The notes under the pieces are model-generated. The model saw only the letters and a list, made by a program, of their open reading frames with translations, made no database searches and was not told the DNA's origin. From Actinopolymorpha singaporensis (lineage in GTDB: Bacteria; Actinomycetota; Actinomycetes; Propionibacteriales; Actinopolymorphaceae): 64,000 bases of DNA. The DNA lies in NCBI RefSeq assembly GCF_900104745.1, contig NZ_LT629732.1:3025981-3089980 (forward strand), given 5' to 3'. A program made the translations under genes and the position numbers. Positions 53,850 through 62,861 of the stretch are shown here, in pieces; position 1 is the stretch's first letter; the number at the start of each line of letters is the position of its first letter.

Positions 53850-55228
53850 CTGTAGACCCGCATGCCCGAGAGCGCGAGAAACACCAGCAGCATCAGCCAC
53901 AGCCAGACCGGCAGCCGCGGCCAGGCCGACTCCGGCGTGGAGATGGCGAGGCCCGGGGCGTTCGGGCCGGCCGCGCCGGGAGCCAGGGTGGGTGTCTTGC
54001 TGGGACTGGCCGCCGGGCCGGCCGGCTTGGTGGACCCCGGCTTCGGGGCCGCCGCGCCGGGCGCCCGGGCGGCCGCGGCCCTGGCCACGTCGTCACCGGT
54101 GACCAGGGTGCCGACGGGTTTCGCCTTGGCACCTGCGGTGAATCCCCAGTCCAGCAAGGCGGCCGCACGCGTCCAGTACGGCGCCTTGGAGCGCATGAGC
54201 ACCACGACCAGCCGGCGGCCGTCCTGCTCGGCCGCGCCGACCAGCGTGCTGTGCGCCATGGTCGTGTAGCCGTTCTTCACCCCGATCGCGCCGGGGTAGT
54301 GGCCGAGCAGTTTGTTGAGATTCTGGATCTGGAACGTCTTCCTGTCCCTGCCCGGGAAGTTGTAGCGCAGGGTGGCGACGTAGCGGCGGAAGTCGGAGCG
54401 GCTCATGCCCTCCCGCGCGACCAGCGCCAGGTCGTAGGCGGACGACACCTGACCGGGCGCGTCCAGCCCGCTGGTGTTGACCACGTGGGTGTCGAACGCG
54501 CCGAGCCGCCGAGCCTCCGTGTTCATCATCTCCACGGCGGTGCGGCTCCCCCCGGCGGCGTTGCCCAGCGCGGTGGCGGCGTCGTTGCCGGACGGCAGGA
54601 ACAAGCCGTAGAACAACTGGTCGATGGTGTACGCGCGGCCGGTCTCGATCCCGACCCGGCTGCCCTCGACCCGCGTGTCGGCGGGCGTGGCTGTGTAGCG
54701 GGCCCGTTTGTCCAGCCGGGGCAGCAGGGTGACGGCGGTGAGGGCCTTGAGCGTGCTCGCCGGGGGAAGGCGGAGGTGGGCGTTCTTTGCGGCGAGGACC
54801 TCGCCGGAGTCGAGGTCGGCCACGACGTAGGACGCGACGTCGACCTTCGGTGGGGCGGGTGTGGCCTGCTGGTCCACCACCACGCCGCGGTCCCCGAGTG
54901 CCGCGCCACCGACCGGGCCGGTGAACGGGTTGCTGGTGGGAACGGGCGCTGCGGTGGGGCCCGGGACGGGCGGAGCCGGTGCGGGCGGATCGGTCGTCGG
55001 CGTCGGCTTCGCACCGGGCGCCCCGACGGTCGAACTGACGGCCGCACCGGCGGGGACGGCGGTCAGGCCAAGCGTGGTAGCCAGCCCGAGCACCAGGACG
55101 CAGACCACCCGGGCGATCCGGGCCGCGGAACCGACACGAACAACGGTGTGTACCCGGCGTACCGGGCGCACTCCTCCCACGGTCAGGCCGGCCCGTTCAC
55201 GGGGGCTGGGATGATCGGCTGGGGGCAT
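53828..55228 (-). CDS. dacC: D-alanyl-D-alanine carboxypeptidase (S11 family)
   Basis: A 466-residue penicillin-binding protein. It has a signal peptide/anchor (VVCVLVLGLATTLGLTAVPAGA, about residues 42-62), a Pro/Thr linker, then the S11 domain. The nucleophile is in PASTLK (Ser about 158), the SxN motif is PSGN and the third motif is KNGYT in place of KTG. A C-terminal helix (WLWLMLLVFLALSGMRV) and basic end anchor it. It trims peptidoglycan stem peptides outside the membrane. TACCCT 10 nt before the ATG suggests a leaderless or near-leaderless start. Confidence 0.92.
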   Translation of the reverse strand: MPPADHPSPRERAGLTVGGVRPVRRVHTVVRVGSAARIARVVCVLVLGLATTLGLTAVPAGAAVSSTVGAPGAKPTPTTDPPAPAPPVPGPTAAPVPTSNPFTGPVGGAALGDRGVVVDQQATPAPPKVDVASYVVADLDSGEVLAAKNAHLRLPPASTLKALTAVTLLPRLDKRARYTATPADTRVEGSRVGIETGRAYTIDQLFYGLFLPSGNDAATALGNAAGGSRTAVEMMNTEARRLGAFDTHVVNTSGLDAPGQVSSAYDLALVAREGMSRSDFRRYVATLRYNFPGRDRKTFQIQNLNKLLGHYPGAIGVKNGYTTMAHSTLVGAAEQDGRRLVVVLMRSKAPYWTRAAALLDWGFTAGAKAKPVGTLVTGDDVARAAAARAPGAAAPKPGSTKPAGPAASPSKTPTLAPGAAGPNAPGLAISTPESAWPRLPVWLWLMLLVFLALSGMRVYSYVRSRR

Positions 55229-55276
55229 GGTGTCGGACAGGGTAGTACCTGACCCTGGGCGAAGGGGTGGTCACCG

Positions 55277-56308
55277 GTGGGGAGATCAGCGGAGCGGGCG
55301 AACGCGCCGGACGGAGGGGCCGAGGTCGTACGGCTGCCGGGAGAACGCGAGTTCGCCGACGCGGCGGAGCGGCTGCGCGGACAGGTCCGGCGTACTCCCG
55401 TACTGGAGATCGACGGCACCGAGCTCGGCGTGCCCGCCCGGGTCCTTGTCAAGCTGGAGTTGCTTCAGCACACCGGCTCGTTCAAGGCCCGCGGCGCACT
55501 CAACACCCTCCTCGTCCGGCCACGCGCCGACGACGGCGTGGTGGCGGCCTCCGGCGGGAACCACGGCGCGGCGGTCGCCTGGGCGGCGGACCGGGTAGGT
55601 GTGCCCGCGCGGATCTTCGTCCCGGCCACGTCGCCTCCGGTGAAGGCCGAACGCGTCGCGTCGTACGGCGCCGAGGTAGTTGTCGTCGACGGGTACTACC
55701 CCGAGGCGTTCGCCGCCGCCGAGCAGTGGGCGGCCGGGCGTTCCGTAGTGCGGGTGCATGCCTACGACGCGCCGGAGGTGGTGGCGGGTCAGGGCACGCT
55801 CGGCCTGGAGCTCGCCGAGCAGGTTCCGGAGGTGTCCACGGTGCTGGTGTCCTGCGGCGGGGGAGGGTTGTACGCCGGACTCGGCCTGGCGCTGGCCGAC
55901 CGGGCCGCGGTGGTGCCCGTGGAGCCGGAACGCTGCCGGTCGTTGTCGGCCGCGGTGGCGGCGGGCCGCCCGGTGCCGGTCGAGGTCGGCGGCGTGGCCG
56001 CGGACAGCATGGGTGCGGGGACGGTCGGCCGGTACGGGTACGCGGTCGCCGCGCGCACCCGTACCTCGCCGCTGCTGGTGTCCGACGAGGCGATCGTCGC
56101 CGCCCGGAGCTTCCTCTGGGAACGCTGCCGCGTTCTCGCCGAGCCCGGTGGAGCGACGGCGTTCGCGGCCCTGTCGTCCGGGGTGTTCCGTCCGGCACCC
56201 GGGCAGACCGTGGTAGTGGTGGTGTCCGGCGGCAACACCACCGACGTTCCGGACGGACCCTGGCGGCCTGTGGCTCAGCGGCCTGTGGACACCTCGTCGC
56301 GGTCCTGA
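55277..56308 (+). CDS. threonine dehydratase-like PLP enzyme (fold type II)
   Basis: A 343-residue enzyme. The PLP lysine is in TGSFKARGALN (about Lys70), the asparagine loop is ASGGNHGAAVAWAA and the phosphate cup CGGGGLYAGLG. LAEPGGATAFAALSSG completes the active site. The family includes threonine/serine ammonia-lyases and racemases. There is no C-terminal ACT domain, so a catabolic, non-allosteric form or a racemase is likely. GTG 55277 has AAGGGG upstream. The 3' end overlaps the opposite SCO4848-like gene by 34 bp. Confidence 0.85.
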   Translation: MGRSAERANAPDGGAEVVRLPGEREFADAAERLRGQVRRTPVLEIDGTELGVPARVLVKLELLQHTGSFKARGALNTLLVRPRADDGVVAASGGNHGAAVAWAADRVGVPARIFVPATSPPVKAERVASYGAEVVVVDGYYPEAFAAAEQWAAGRSVVRVHAYDAPEVVAGQGTLGLELAEQVPEVSTVLVSCGGGGLYAGLGLALADRAAVVPVEPERCRSLSAAVAAGRPVPVEVGGVAADSMGAGTVGRYGYAVAARTRTSPLLVSDEAIVAARSFLWERCRVLAEPGGATAFAALSSGVFRPAPGQTVVVVVSGGNTTDVPDGPWRPVAQRPVDTSSRS

Positions 56309-56550
56309 CCCCGCCCCGCCTCGCCGGCGCCGGCCCGCTCGGCCTTCTCCGCTTTCAGGGCCTGCCAGCCGATTCGGCCCAGGACGGCCGCGATGGCGAG
56401 GTTCACGACGATCAGCACCGTGTGGGCCACGTAGAAACCCGTCGGGCGCCCTTCGGTCCTGGCCAGATTGCGGATGAACGTGGCGTAGGTGACGACGTTC
56501 CAGCCGGCCACGGCGAGCAGCAGGGCGGCGATCTTCCTGGTGATACGCAC
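56275..56550 (-). CDS. SCO4848-family membrane protein
   Basis: A 91-residue protein with two helices (IAALLLAVAGWNVVTYATFI and FYVAHTVLIVVNLAIAAVLG), a basic N-terminus and a charged helical tail. From memory it matches the small actinobacterial family that lies beside the dacC-type carboxypeptidase. GTG 56550 lies 6 nt after CATACT, a leaderless spacing; GTG 56553 is one codon earlier. It overlaps the convergent dehydratase gene by 34 bp. Confidence 0.75.
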   Translation of the reverse strand: MRITRKIAALLLAVAGWNVVTYATFIRNLARTEGRPTGFYVAHTVLIVVNLAIAAVLGRIGWQALKAEKAERAGAGEAGRGQDRDEVSTGR

Positions 56551-56665
56551 CACCCCAGTATGACCAGCCGACGTGGACGAGCCGCGGAGGACCGCCGGGG
56601 ACCTGCAGAGGCGACCGGCCGAGGTGACCACCGGGGCGGGACCGCGGAGCCCCCTGCTGCCGGAG

Positions 56666-56974
56666 TCACGGTTGGATGCCGTACGGCGGTTCGACGAGCT
56701 CCTTCACCCAGGCGATGAGGGTTTCCAGGTCGTCGGCGTCGGCGACCGGGCGGCATCCGGTCTGGCGGAAGACCCACCGGCCGTCCCAGCGGTCGCAGCG
56801 GAGGACGACCGAGATCTCCGGAAGCGAGGGGTAGGGAATCTCGATGCCGTACTGCTTGCCGGCCATGCCCACCCGGGGATGGGACCGGTAACCGGCGGAC
56901 TTCAGGGCGATCCGCGCGGACTCGATCAGCTCTTCGCGCTGCCGGTCGTCCGACGGCGGGGCCTCTGCTGTCAT
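56666..56974 (-). CDS. small hypothetical protein
   Basis: A 102-residue soluble protein, mixed helix and sheet, with many aromatics (KQYGIEIPYPSLPEISVVL; CDRWDGRWVFRQTG). ATG 56974 is preferred, with AAGGAGG about 10 nt before it; ATG 57010 is also in frame. I recognise no family. Codon bias is that of a true gene. Confidence 0.65.
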   Translation of the reverse strand: MTAEAPPSDDRQREELIESARIALKSAGYRSHPRVGMAGKQYGIEIPYPSLPEISVVLRCDRWDGRWVFRQTGCRPVADADDLETLIAWVKELVEPPYGIQP

Positions 56975-57064
56975 GGGCTGCTCGCCTCCTTGTGTGCGTG
57001 TTGCCGACATCGGGCAGAGCTCAAGCATTCGGTGGATGGGCGTGACCAGGCGAGGTCCCACGCC

Positions 57065-57114
57065 GGACCTGTGGCGGACCTGTGCCGGACCCGGATGGCA
57101 CCGAGGGACCTGTG
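57065..57114. repeat. three copies of GGACCTGTG upstream of a regulator gene
   Basis: GGACCTGTG occurs at 57065-57073, 57076-57084 and 57106-57114, the last two followed by CCGGAC. They lie 125-175 nt before the regulator start at 57239 and could be binding sites for it. Confidence 0.4.
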
Positions 57115-57238
57115 CCGGACCTCATCCGGACCCTGCGCGCTCGAGGCGGCCGTCGGTCGGTGCCTGCCGGTACAAATTCGTCGAGCGTTCGGGGGCGAGC
57201 GTTCCGACGAACGGGGGCCTGGCCACCAGGAGGAGTGG

Positions 57239-58273
57239 ATGACGGGGAGACGAGACACCGCCCCTCGCACCGTGCTGGAGCACCTGATCCGGCAACGCGA
57301 CCAGACCTACGACGAGGTGGCCGAGGCGTTCGAGACGCTGGCGCGCCAGACCGGGGAACGCGGCGCGAGCATGTCCGCGCGGCACCTGCGCCGGCTGGCG
57401 TCCGGGCAGCGCACCGGCATGACGCCGGTCACCCGGCGGGTGCTGCAGGCGATGTTCGGCAGGCCCGCCGCCGAACTCGTCGCGCCGTACGCCCCGACCG
57501 GCCCCGCCGCGGCGAGCGGGCCGGCGACCGGCCCGGCCTTCGGGCCCGACCACGAAACCGCCTTCGGGCAGGATGCGCACGACCTGGAGATCCTGGAGCG
57601 GTCCGCCCGGCGGGCACGCGCGTTCGGTCTGCTGGTCGCCCGCACCGCTCTCGGCGAGGAGAGCCTGGATCAGGTCTACGCCGAGGTTCGCCAGCTCACC
57701 CACGCCTACCAACAGCGGCCGCTGCCGCGGATCCTGGGCACCCTCGCCGCCACCCAGGACCTGCTGTTCACCCTGCTGGAGGGCCCGCAGCATCCCGCGC
57801 ACGTACGCCGGCTGCACTTCGCCGCCGCCCTCGTGTCCGGGATGCTGGCCAAGCTCGCCCACGACCGGGTGGACGCACCGAACGCGATGGCGCACGCCTA
57901 CGCCGCGTTCGTGTGCGCCGACCTCGCCGACCACAACGGCCTGCGGGCGTGGGCACGCGGGCTGCAGTCGGTGGTGGCGTACTGGATCGGCCGGCCGCAC
58001 GACGCGATCCGCTACGCCCAGGCGGGCGCCGACTACGCCACCACCGACGGCACCGAGGTGTGGCTGCACGCGAGTGAGGCCCGCGCTCTGGCGGTCCTCA
58101 CCCGCGCGCGCACCCCCGCCCCTGCCGGTCGCCGGGGGTTCTACTACGCCGCGGACGCCATGGCCTGGCTGCCCACCGACCTGCGTGAGGACGTCGAGGT
58201 GCTCCACCGCGACGCGTCGGCGTGGGAGGACCCCGCTCGCGGATATCCTCGTCGCGGAGGCGAGAACCCATGA
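57239..58273 (+). CDS. putative XRE-like regulator coupled to the mutase gene
   Basis: A 344-residue soluble protein. Residues about 8-70 resemble the degenerate helix-turn-helix of actinobacterial XRE-type regulators ([45 protein letters not shown]). Residues 120-340 are all-helical with TPR-like character ([53 protein letters not shown]). AGGAGGAGT directly before ATG 57239 fixes the start. Its stop overlaps the mutase ATG as ATGA, so the two are translationally coupled. DNA binding is inferred, not certain. Confidence 0.75.
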   Translation: MTGRRDTAPRTVLEHLIRQRDQTYDEVAEAFETLARQTGERGASMSARHLRRLASGQRTGMTPVTRRVLQAMFGRPAAELVAPYAPTGPAAASGPATGPAFGPDHETAFGQDAHDLEILERSARRARAFGLLVARTALGEESLDQVYAEVRQLTHAYQQRPLPRILGTLAATQDLLFTLLEGPQHPAHVRRLHFAAALVSGMLAKLAHDRVDAPNAMAHAYAAFVCADLADHNGLRAWARGLQSVVAYWIGRPHDAIRYAQAGADYATTDGTEVWLHASEARALAVLTRARTPAPAGRRGFYYAADAMAWLPTDLREDVEVLHRDASAWEDPARGYPRRGGENP

Positions 58274-59889
58274 CCGATGCCGCTGCGTCGAAGCCCTCCC
58301 CCTCGCGCCCGGCGCGGGTGGGGGAGTCCGGCCTGCCGATCAAGCCCGTCTACGGACCCGGCGACCTCGCAGGGTGGACGCCTGCGAGCCAGTTGGGCGA
58401 GCCCGGCTCGTATCCGTACACCCGGGGTGTCTACCCGACGATGTACACCGGCCGCCCGTGGACGATGCGGCAGTACGCCGGCTTCGGCACAGCGGCGGAG
58501 TCCAACCGCCGGTACCACCAGTTGATCGAGGCGGGCACCGCCGGCCTCTCGGTGGCCTTCGACCTGCCCACCCAGATGGGTTACGACTCCGACGCGCCGA
58601 TCGCGCACGGCGAGGTCGGCAAGGTCGGGGTCGCGATCGACTCCATCGAGGACATGCGGCTGCTCTTCGACGGCATCCCGCTGGACCAGGTGTCGACGTC
58701 GATGACGATCAACGCGCCGGCCGCGGTGTTGCTGCTGCTCTACCAACTCGTCGGCGAGGAACACGGCGTCGACCCCGGTCGGCTGAGCGGGACCATCCAG
58801 AACGACGTGCTGAAGGAGTACATCGCCCGCGGCACCTACATCTATCCGCCGAAGGCCTCGCTGCGGTTGGTCTCCGACATCTTCGCCTACTGTCAAGCCG
58901 AGCTTGCGCGGTTCAACACGATCTCCATCTCCGGCTACCACATGGCCGAGGCCGGTGCCACGCCCGCGCAGGAGATCGCGTTCACGCTGGCGAACGGCAT
59001 CGAGTACGTCCAGGCGGCGATCGACGCGGGCCTCGACGTGGACGAGTTCGCGCCGCGGCTGTCGTTCTTCTTCGTCGCCCGTACGACGCTGCTGGAGGAG
59101 GTGGCGAAGTTCCGCGCCGCCCGCAGGATCTGGGCGCAGGTGATGCGTGACCGGTTCGGTGCGCGCAACCCGAAGTCGCAGATGCTGCGCTTCCACACCC
59201 AGACCGCGGGCGTGCAGTTGACCGCCCAGCAGCCGGAGGTCAACCTGGTCCGCGTGGCGGTGCAGGGGCTCGCCGCGGTGCTGGGGGGTACGCAGTCGCT
59301 GCACACCAACGCCTACGACGAGGCGATCGCACTGCCCAGCGAGAAGGCCGCCCGGCTGGCCTTGCGGACCCAGCAGGTGCTGGCGTACGAGACCGACGTG
59401 ACGGCGACCGTCGACCCGTTCGCCGGCTCCTACGCCGTGGAGTCGATGACCGACGCGGTGGAGGAGGCCGCGCGGGCGCTGATGGAAACCGTCGAGGACC
59501 TCGGTGGGGCGGTGGCCGCGATCGAGAAGGGCTACCAGAAGGCGGAGATCGAGCAGGCGGCGTACCAGATCGCGCGCGACATCGACGGCGGTGAACGCGT
59601 CGTGGTGGGCGTCAACAAGTACGTCGTTCCCGACGACGAGCGGTACGAGCCGCTGCGGGTCGACCCCACCATCGAGGAGGCCCAGCGCGGCCGGTTGGCC
59701 AAGCTGCGCGCGGACCGGGACGCCGACGAGGTGCAAGGCTGCCTTGCGGAGCTGCGGTCGGCGGCTTCGGGCTCGGACAACGTGCTCTACCCGATGAAGC
59801 GGGCGCTGGCCGCACGGGCGACGGTCGGCGAGGTCTGCGACGCGCTGCGCGAGGTGTGGGGCGTCTACACCCCCGCCGACGCGATCTGA
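58270..59889 (+). CDS. acyl-CoA mutase large subunit, methylmalonyl-CoA type, without B12 domain
   Basis: A 539-residue TIM-barrel catalytic chain. Motifs are [73 protein letters not shown] and [14 protein letters not shown]. Tyr69 and Arg187 stand 118 residues apart, just as Tyr89 and Arg207 do in methylmalonyl-CoA mutase. Isobutyryl-CoA mutase has Phe and Gln there, so methylmalonyl-CoA is the likely substrate. The chain stops at GVYTPADAI before the B12 domain, which is probably supplied by the separate subunit at 26.3 kb. GGAGG 9 nt upstream of ATG 58270. Confidence 0.9.
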   Translation: MTDAAASKPSPSRPARVGESGLPIKPVYGPGDLAGWTPASQLGEPGSYPYTRGVYPTMYTGRPWTMRQYAGFGTAAESNRRYHQLIEAGTAGLSVAFDLPTQMGYDSDAPIAHGEVGKVGVAIDSIEDMRLLFDGIPLDQVSTSMTINAPAAVLLLLYQLVGEEHGVDPGRLSGTIQNDVLKEYIARGTYIYPPKASLRLVSDIFAYCQAELARFNTISISGYHMAEAGATPAQEIAFTLANGIEYVQAAIDAGLDVDEFAPRLSFFFVARTTLLEEVAKFRAARRIWAQVMRDRFGARNPKSQMLRFHTQTAGVQLTAQQPEVNLVRVAVQGLAAVLGGTQSLHTNAYDEAIALPSEKAARLALRTQQVLAYETDVTATVDPFAGSYAVESMTDAVEEAARALMETVEDLGGAVAAIEKGYQKAEIEQAAYQIARDIDGGERVVVGVNKYVVPDDERYEPLRVDPTIEEAQRGRLAKLRADRDADEVQGCLAELRSAASGSDNVLYPMKRALAARATVGEVCDALREVWGVYTPADAI

Positions 59890-60090
59890 GCCCGCGGAGG
59901 TCGCTTCGAGGTCGTCCCGAGGTCGTCCCGAGGTCGGTCCGAGGTCGCTTCAGGATCGGCTCCGGAGTCGGCTCCGAGGGCCATGGCCAGTTGGGCTTTC
60001 GGTGTCCGGCTGGGTGGGCCGGGCAAGACTGTGGGTGAGAAGCCGGGGGGGCGGAAGCAGGGTGGCGTGCGGGACAAGTCGGACGGGGTG

Positions 60091-60096
60091 GACAAT
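60091..60096 (+). promoter_or_regulatory. -10 element GACAAT of a leaderless transcript
   Basis: GACAAT ends 6 nt before GTG 60103, the start I prefer for the amidohydrolase. The 213 bp before it hold imperfect 11-13-bp repeats of GAGGTCGTCCC (about 59897-59960). Confidence 0.35.
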
Positions 60097-60102
60097 CGCA
60101 GG

Positions 60103-61323
60103 GTGCCCCTCGACTCAGCTGTCGTTGCCGAGGTGGACCGGCTCGCCAAGACCTACGCCGACGAGCTGATCGCATTCCGGCGCGATCTTCACACCCATCC
60201 CGAACCCGGCCGCGAGGAGTTCCGGACCACCCGGGTGGTCAGTGACCGCCTGGAGCTGGCCGGCCTCGCCCCCGTCCCCCTGCCGGTGGGCACCGGGCTG
60301 CTGTGCGACGTCGGCGGACCCGCCCTCGGCCCGGTCAAGGCCGCCTTGCGCGCCGACCTGGACGCGCTGCGCGTCGTGGACGAGAAGACCGTCCCCTACC
60401 GCTCCAGCCGCCCGGGTGTCTGTCACGCCTGCGGCCACGACGCGCACACCGCGATCGTCCTGGGCGCCGGACTCGTGCTCGCCGAACTCGCCGCGGCCGG
60501 GATGCTCGGCAACCGCGTGCGGCTGATCTTCCAGCCCGCCGAGGAGGTCATCCCGGGCGGCGCACTGGACGTGCTCGCCACCGACGGCGCCCTGGCCGGG
60601 GTGGAGCAGATCTTCGCCGTGCACTGCGACCCGCGGCTGGAGGTGGGCACCGTCGGCCTGCGGGCCGGACCGATCACCTCCGCCGCCGACCGGGTGCACG
60701 TACGCCTGACCGGCCCCGGCGGGCACACCGCCCGGCCGCACCTGTCCGCCGACCTCGTACACGCCCTGTCCACGTTGGTGAGCCAACTCCCGCTGGCACT
60801 GAGCCGGCGGGTCGACCCGCGCGGTGGGCTGACCCTCGTCTGGGGACGGATCCAGGCCGGCGCCGCGCCGAACGCGATCCCCATGTACGGCGAGGCCGAG
60901 GGCACCCTGCGTTGCCTGAACGTCAACGTGTGGGAGTCCGCCGCCGAACTCGTTCCCGTGCTCGCGCACCAGATCGTGGCGCCCTACGGCGTGGGCGTGC
61001 AGGCCGAGGTGCACCGCGGCGTACCCCCGGTGGTCAACGACCCGTTCGCGATCGGCCTTCTGCAGCGGGCGGTGGAGGCCACGATGGGCCGTGACGCCGT
61101 GGGCACCACCGAGCAGAGCCTGGGCGGTGAGGACTTCGCGTGGTACCTCACCAGGACCCGGGGCGCCCTTGCCCGCCTGGGAGTTCGCCCGGCCGGCAGC
61201 ACCCGGCCGTTCGACATCCACCAGGGCACGTTCGACATCGACGAGCACGCTATCTCGGTCGGCGTACGCACTCTCGTGGGCGCCGCCCTGCTCGCCGGCG
61301 AGGGCGCCGGCGCCGGCGGCTGA
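60103..61323 (+). CDS. M20-family amidohydrolase (M20D)
   Basis: A 406-residue metal-dependent hydrolase. Metal ligands lie in RADLDAL (Asp), CHACGHDAHTA (Cys/His pair) and FQPAEEVIPGGA (Glu), with a last histidine in the FDIHQGTFDID segment near the C-terminus; the lid/dimer domain is about residues 185-300. Members cleave N-acyl amino acids, hippurate or indole-amino acid conjugates; the substrate is unknown. GTG 60103 gives the usual N-terminus just before FRRDLHTHPE. ATG 59983 would add 40 low-complexity residues and bury the probable -10 box. Confidence 0.88.
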   Translation: MPLDSAVVAEVDRLAKTYADELIAFRRDLHTHPEPGREEFRTTRVVSDRLELAGLAPVPLPVGTGLLCDVGGPALGPVKAALRADLDALRVVDEKTVPYRSSRPGVCHACGHDAHTAIVLGAGLVLAELAAAGMLGNRVRLIFQPAEEVIPGGALDVLATDGALAGVEQIFAVHCDPRLEVGTVGLRAGPITSAADRVHVRLTGPGGHTARPHLSADLVHALSTLVSQLPLALSRRVDPRGGLTLVWGRIQAGAAPNAIPMYGEAEGTLRCLNVNVWESAAELVPVLAHQIVAPYGVGVQAEVHRGVPPVVNDPFAIGLLQRAVEATMGRDAVGTTEQSLGGEDFAWYLTRTRGALARLGVRPAGSTRPFDIHQGTFDIDEHAISVGVRTLVGAALLAGEGAGAGG

Positions 61324-61540
61324 ACCGCCGTACTGCCCGGGGTTTGCGGCCGGTGTGACAAGCCCATAACCGGCGGATGAACTCAGGCATTCGGGGCGAG
61401 CCGGACCACCTGGCCGGACGAGACGGATTCGCCTGTACCGCCGTCGGGGCGGAAGATGCTCCGGCCCCCGGCCAAGGTCACGGGAGGATCACAGGGCTGG
61501 GATCCGAAGCCGCGATTCCTCACCTTCTGTCGGTGCGCCT

Positions 61541-61546
61541 TATAGT
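61541..61546 (+). promoter_or_regulatory. -10 element TATAGT of the BMP operon
   Basis: TATAGT is the strongest -10 match in the 310-bp gap between the amidohydrolase and the BMP gene. The predicted leader is about 85 nt, with GAGGAGG near its end. The rest of the gap shows nothing recognisable. Confidence 0.5.
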
Positions 61547-61633
61547 CACCCATGCGCATCGCGCGGCGTCCTTCCTCGACGCCCGTCCGCGTGCGCGGGC
61601 ACCCCACCCGATCGGGCACGCTGAGGAGGCGTT

Positions 61634-62764
61634 TTGACGAAGTACCTGAAGGGCCTCGCGGTCCTTGGCGCGGTGGCTCTGGTGGTCACCGGCTGTGGAA
61701 GCAAGCCGACCGAGAGCAACTCGGGTTCGGGCGGGAACGGCTCGAAGTCCAACGCGGCGGCGAAGAACTTCCGCGCCTGCATGGTTTCCGACTCCGGCGG
61801 TTTCGACGACAAGTCGTTCAACCAGACGTCCTACCAGGGCTTCCAGGACGCCGCGAAGGAACTGAACATCAAGACCTCGACCGCGGAGTCGAAGTCCGAC
61901 AGCGACTACGCGAAGAACGTCGGCGGCATGGTCGACGCGAAGTGCAACGCCATCGTGACCGTCGGCTTCAAGCTCGGTGACCAGACGGCGAAGTCGGCCG
62001 CGGCCAATCCTGACATCAAGTGGGGCATCGTCGACTACGACATCGCCGCCACCGACCTGAAGAAGACCGGCCTGAAGGAGGTGCCGAAGAACGTCAAGTC
62101 GCTGCTCTTCGACACCGCCCAGTCCAGCTTCCTCGCCGGCTATCTCGCCGCCGGCACGACGAAGACCGGCAAGGTCGGCACGTTCGGTGGCCTGCCCATC
62201 CCCACCGTCACGATCTTCATGGACGGTTACTGGGAGGGCGTGGAGTACTACAACAAGGTCAAGAAGAAGAACGTCCAGGTTCTCGGCTGGAGCGAGAAGA
62301 CCCAGAAGGGCCTGTTCACCAACGACTTCGAGAACAAGGCGCAGGGCAAGAACACCGCCAGCAACCTGATCAGCCAGGGCGCCGACATCATCTTCCCGGT
62401 CGCCGGCCCCGCCGGCCTGGGTGGTCTGCAGGCCGCGAAGGCCTCCGGCGGCAAGGTCAACGCGATCTGGGTGGACACCGACGGCTGCAAGAGCGCCGCG
62501 GAGTACTGCGACGTGCTGCTCACCAGTGTCTACAAGGGCATGGACGTCGCGGTGAAGGACGTCGTGACGACCGCGGCCGAGAACAAGTTCGACAGCACCG
62601 CCTACGTCGGAACGCTGAAGAACGACGGCACCGGTCTGTCGCCCTACCACCAGTGGGACAGCAAGATCCCGTCCGAACTCAAGGACGAGGTCGACCAGCT
62701 GAAGCAGGACATCATCGACGGCAAGATCACGATCAAGTCGAAGGCGCAGCCGCAGTCCAAGTGA
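61634..62764 (+). CDS. BMP-family ABC transporter substrate-binding lipoprotein
   Basis: A 376-residue lipoprotein with signal LAVLGAVALVV and lipobox VVTGCGS (Cys21), a Ser/Gly linker, then the basic-membrane-protein (Med/PnrA) fold: MVSDSGGFDDKSFNQTSYQGF, FKLGDQTAKSAAANPDIKWGIVDYD, GTFGGLPIPTVTIFMDGYWEGV and VAGPAGLGGLQAA. The FDDKSFNQ motif is the nucleoside-binding loop of the family. The start is TTG 61634, with GAGGAGG 4 nt before it. It is lysine-rich compared with its neighbours. An ATPase gene follows, so this is a nucleoside-type importer. Confidence 0.94.
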   Translation: MTKYLKGLAVLGAVALVVTGCGSKPTESNSGSGGNGSKSNAAAKNFRACMVSDSGGFDDKSFNQTSYQGFQDAAKELNIKTSTAESKSDSDYAKNVGGMVDAKCNAIVTVGFKLGDQTAKSAAANPDIKWGIVDYDIAATDLKKTGLKEVPKNVKSLLFDTAQSSFLAGYLAAGTTKTGKVGTFGGLPIPTVTIFMDGYWEGVEYYNKVKKKNVQVLGWSEKTQKGLFTNDFENKAQGKNTASNLISQGADIIFPVAGPAGLGGLQAAKASGGKVNAIWVDTDGCKSAAEYCDVLLTSVYKGMDVAVKDVVTTAAENKFDSTAYVGTLKNDGTGLSPYHQWDSKIPSELKDEVDQLKQDIIDGKITIKSKAQPQSK

Positions 62765-62790
62765 CCGCGTTGCGACCCTTGTCAGCCGTG

Positions 62791-62825
62791 GGGGAGGGCT
62801 GGTGCGAGCCGCACCGGCCCTCCCC
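62791..62825 (+). terminator. 15-bp intercistronic hairpin between binding protein and ATPase genes
   Basis: GGGGAGGGCTGGTGC (62791-62805) pairs with 62811-62825 over the loop GAGCC, with one T-G pair. It has no T-run and sits inside the operon. It is therefore more likely to stabilise the upstream mRNA or attenuate than to stop transcription fully, giving more binding protein than ATPase. Confidence 0.65.
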
Positions 62826-62861
62826 GCCGCACGGGTGCGCACCTTCAGGCTGGAGTAGTGC

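Noticed and set aside
58270-59889. Naming the mutase as isobutyryl-CoA mutase IcmA
   Set aside because: The two residues that set substrate choice are Tyr and Arg as in methylmalonyl-CoA mutase, not Phe and Gln.
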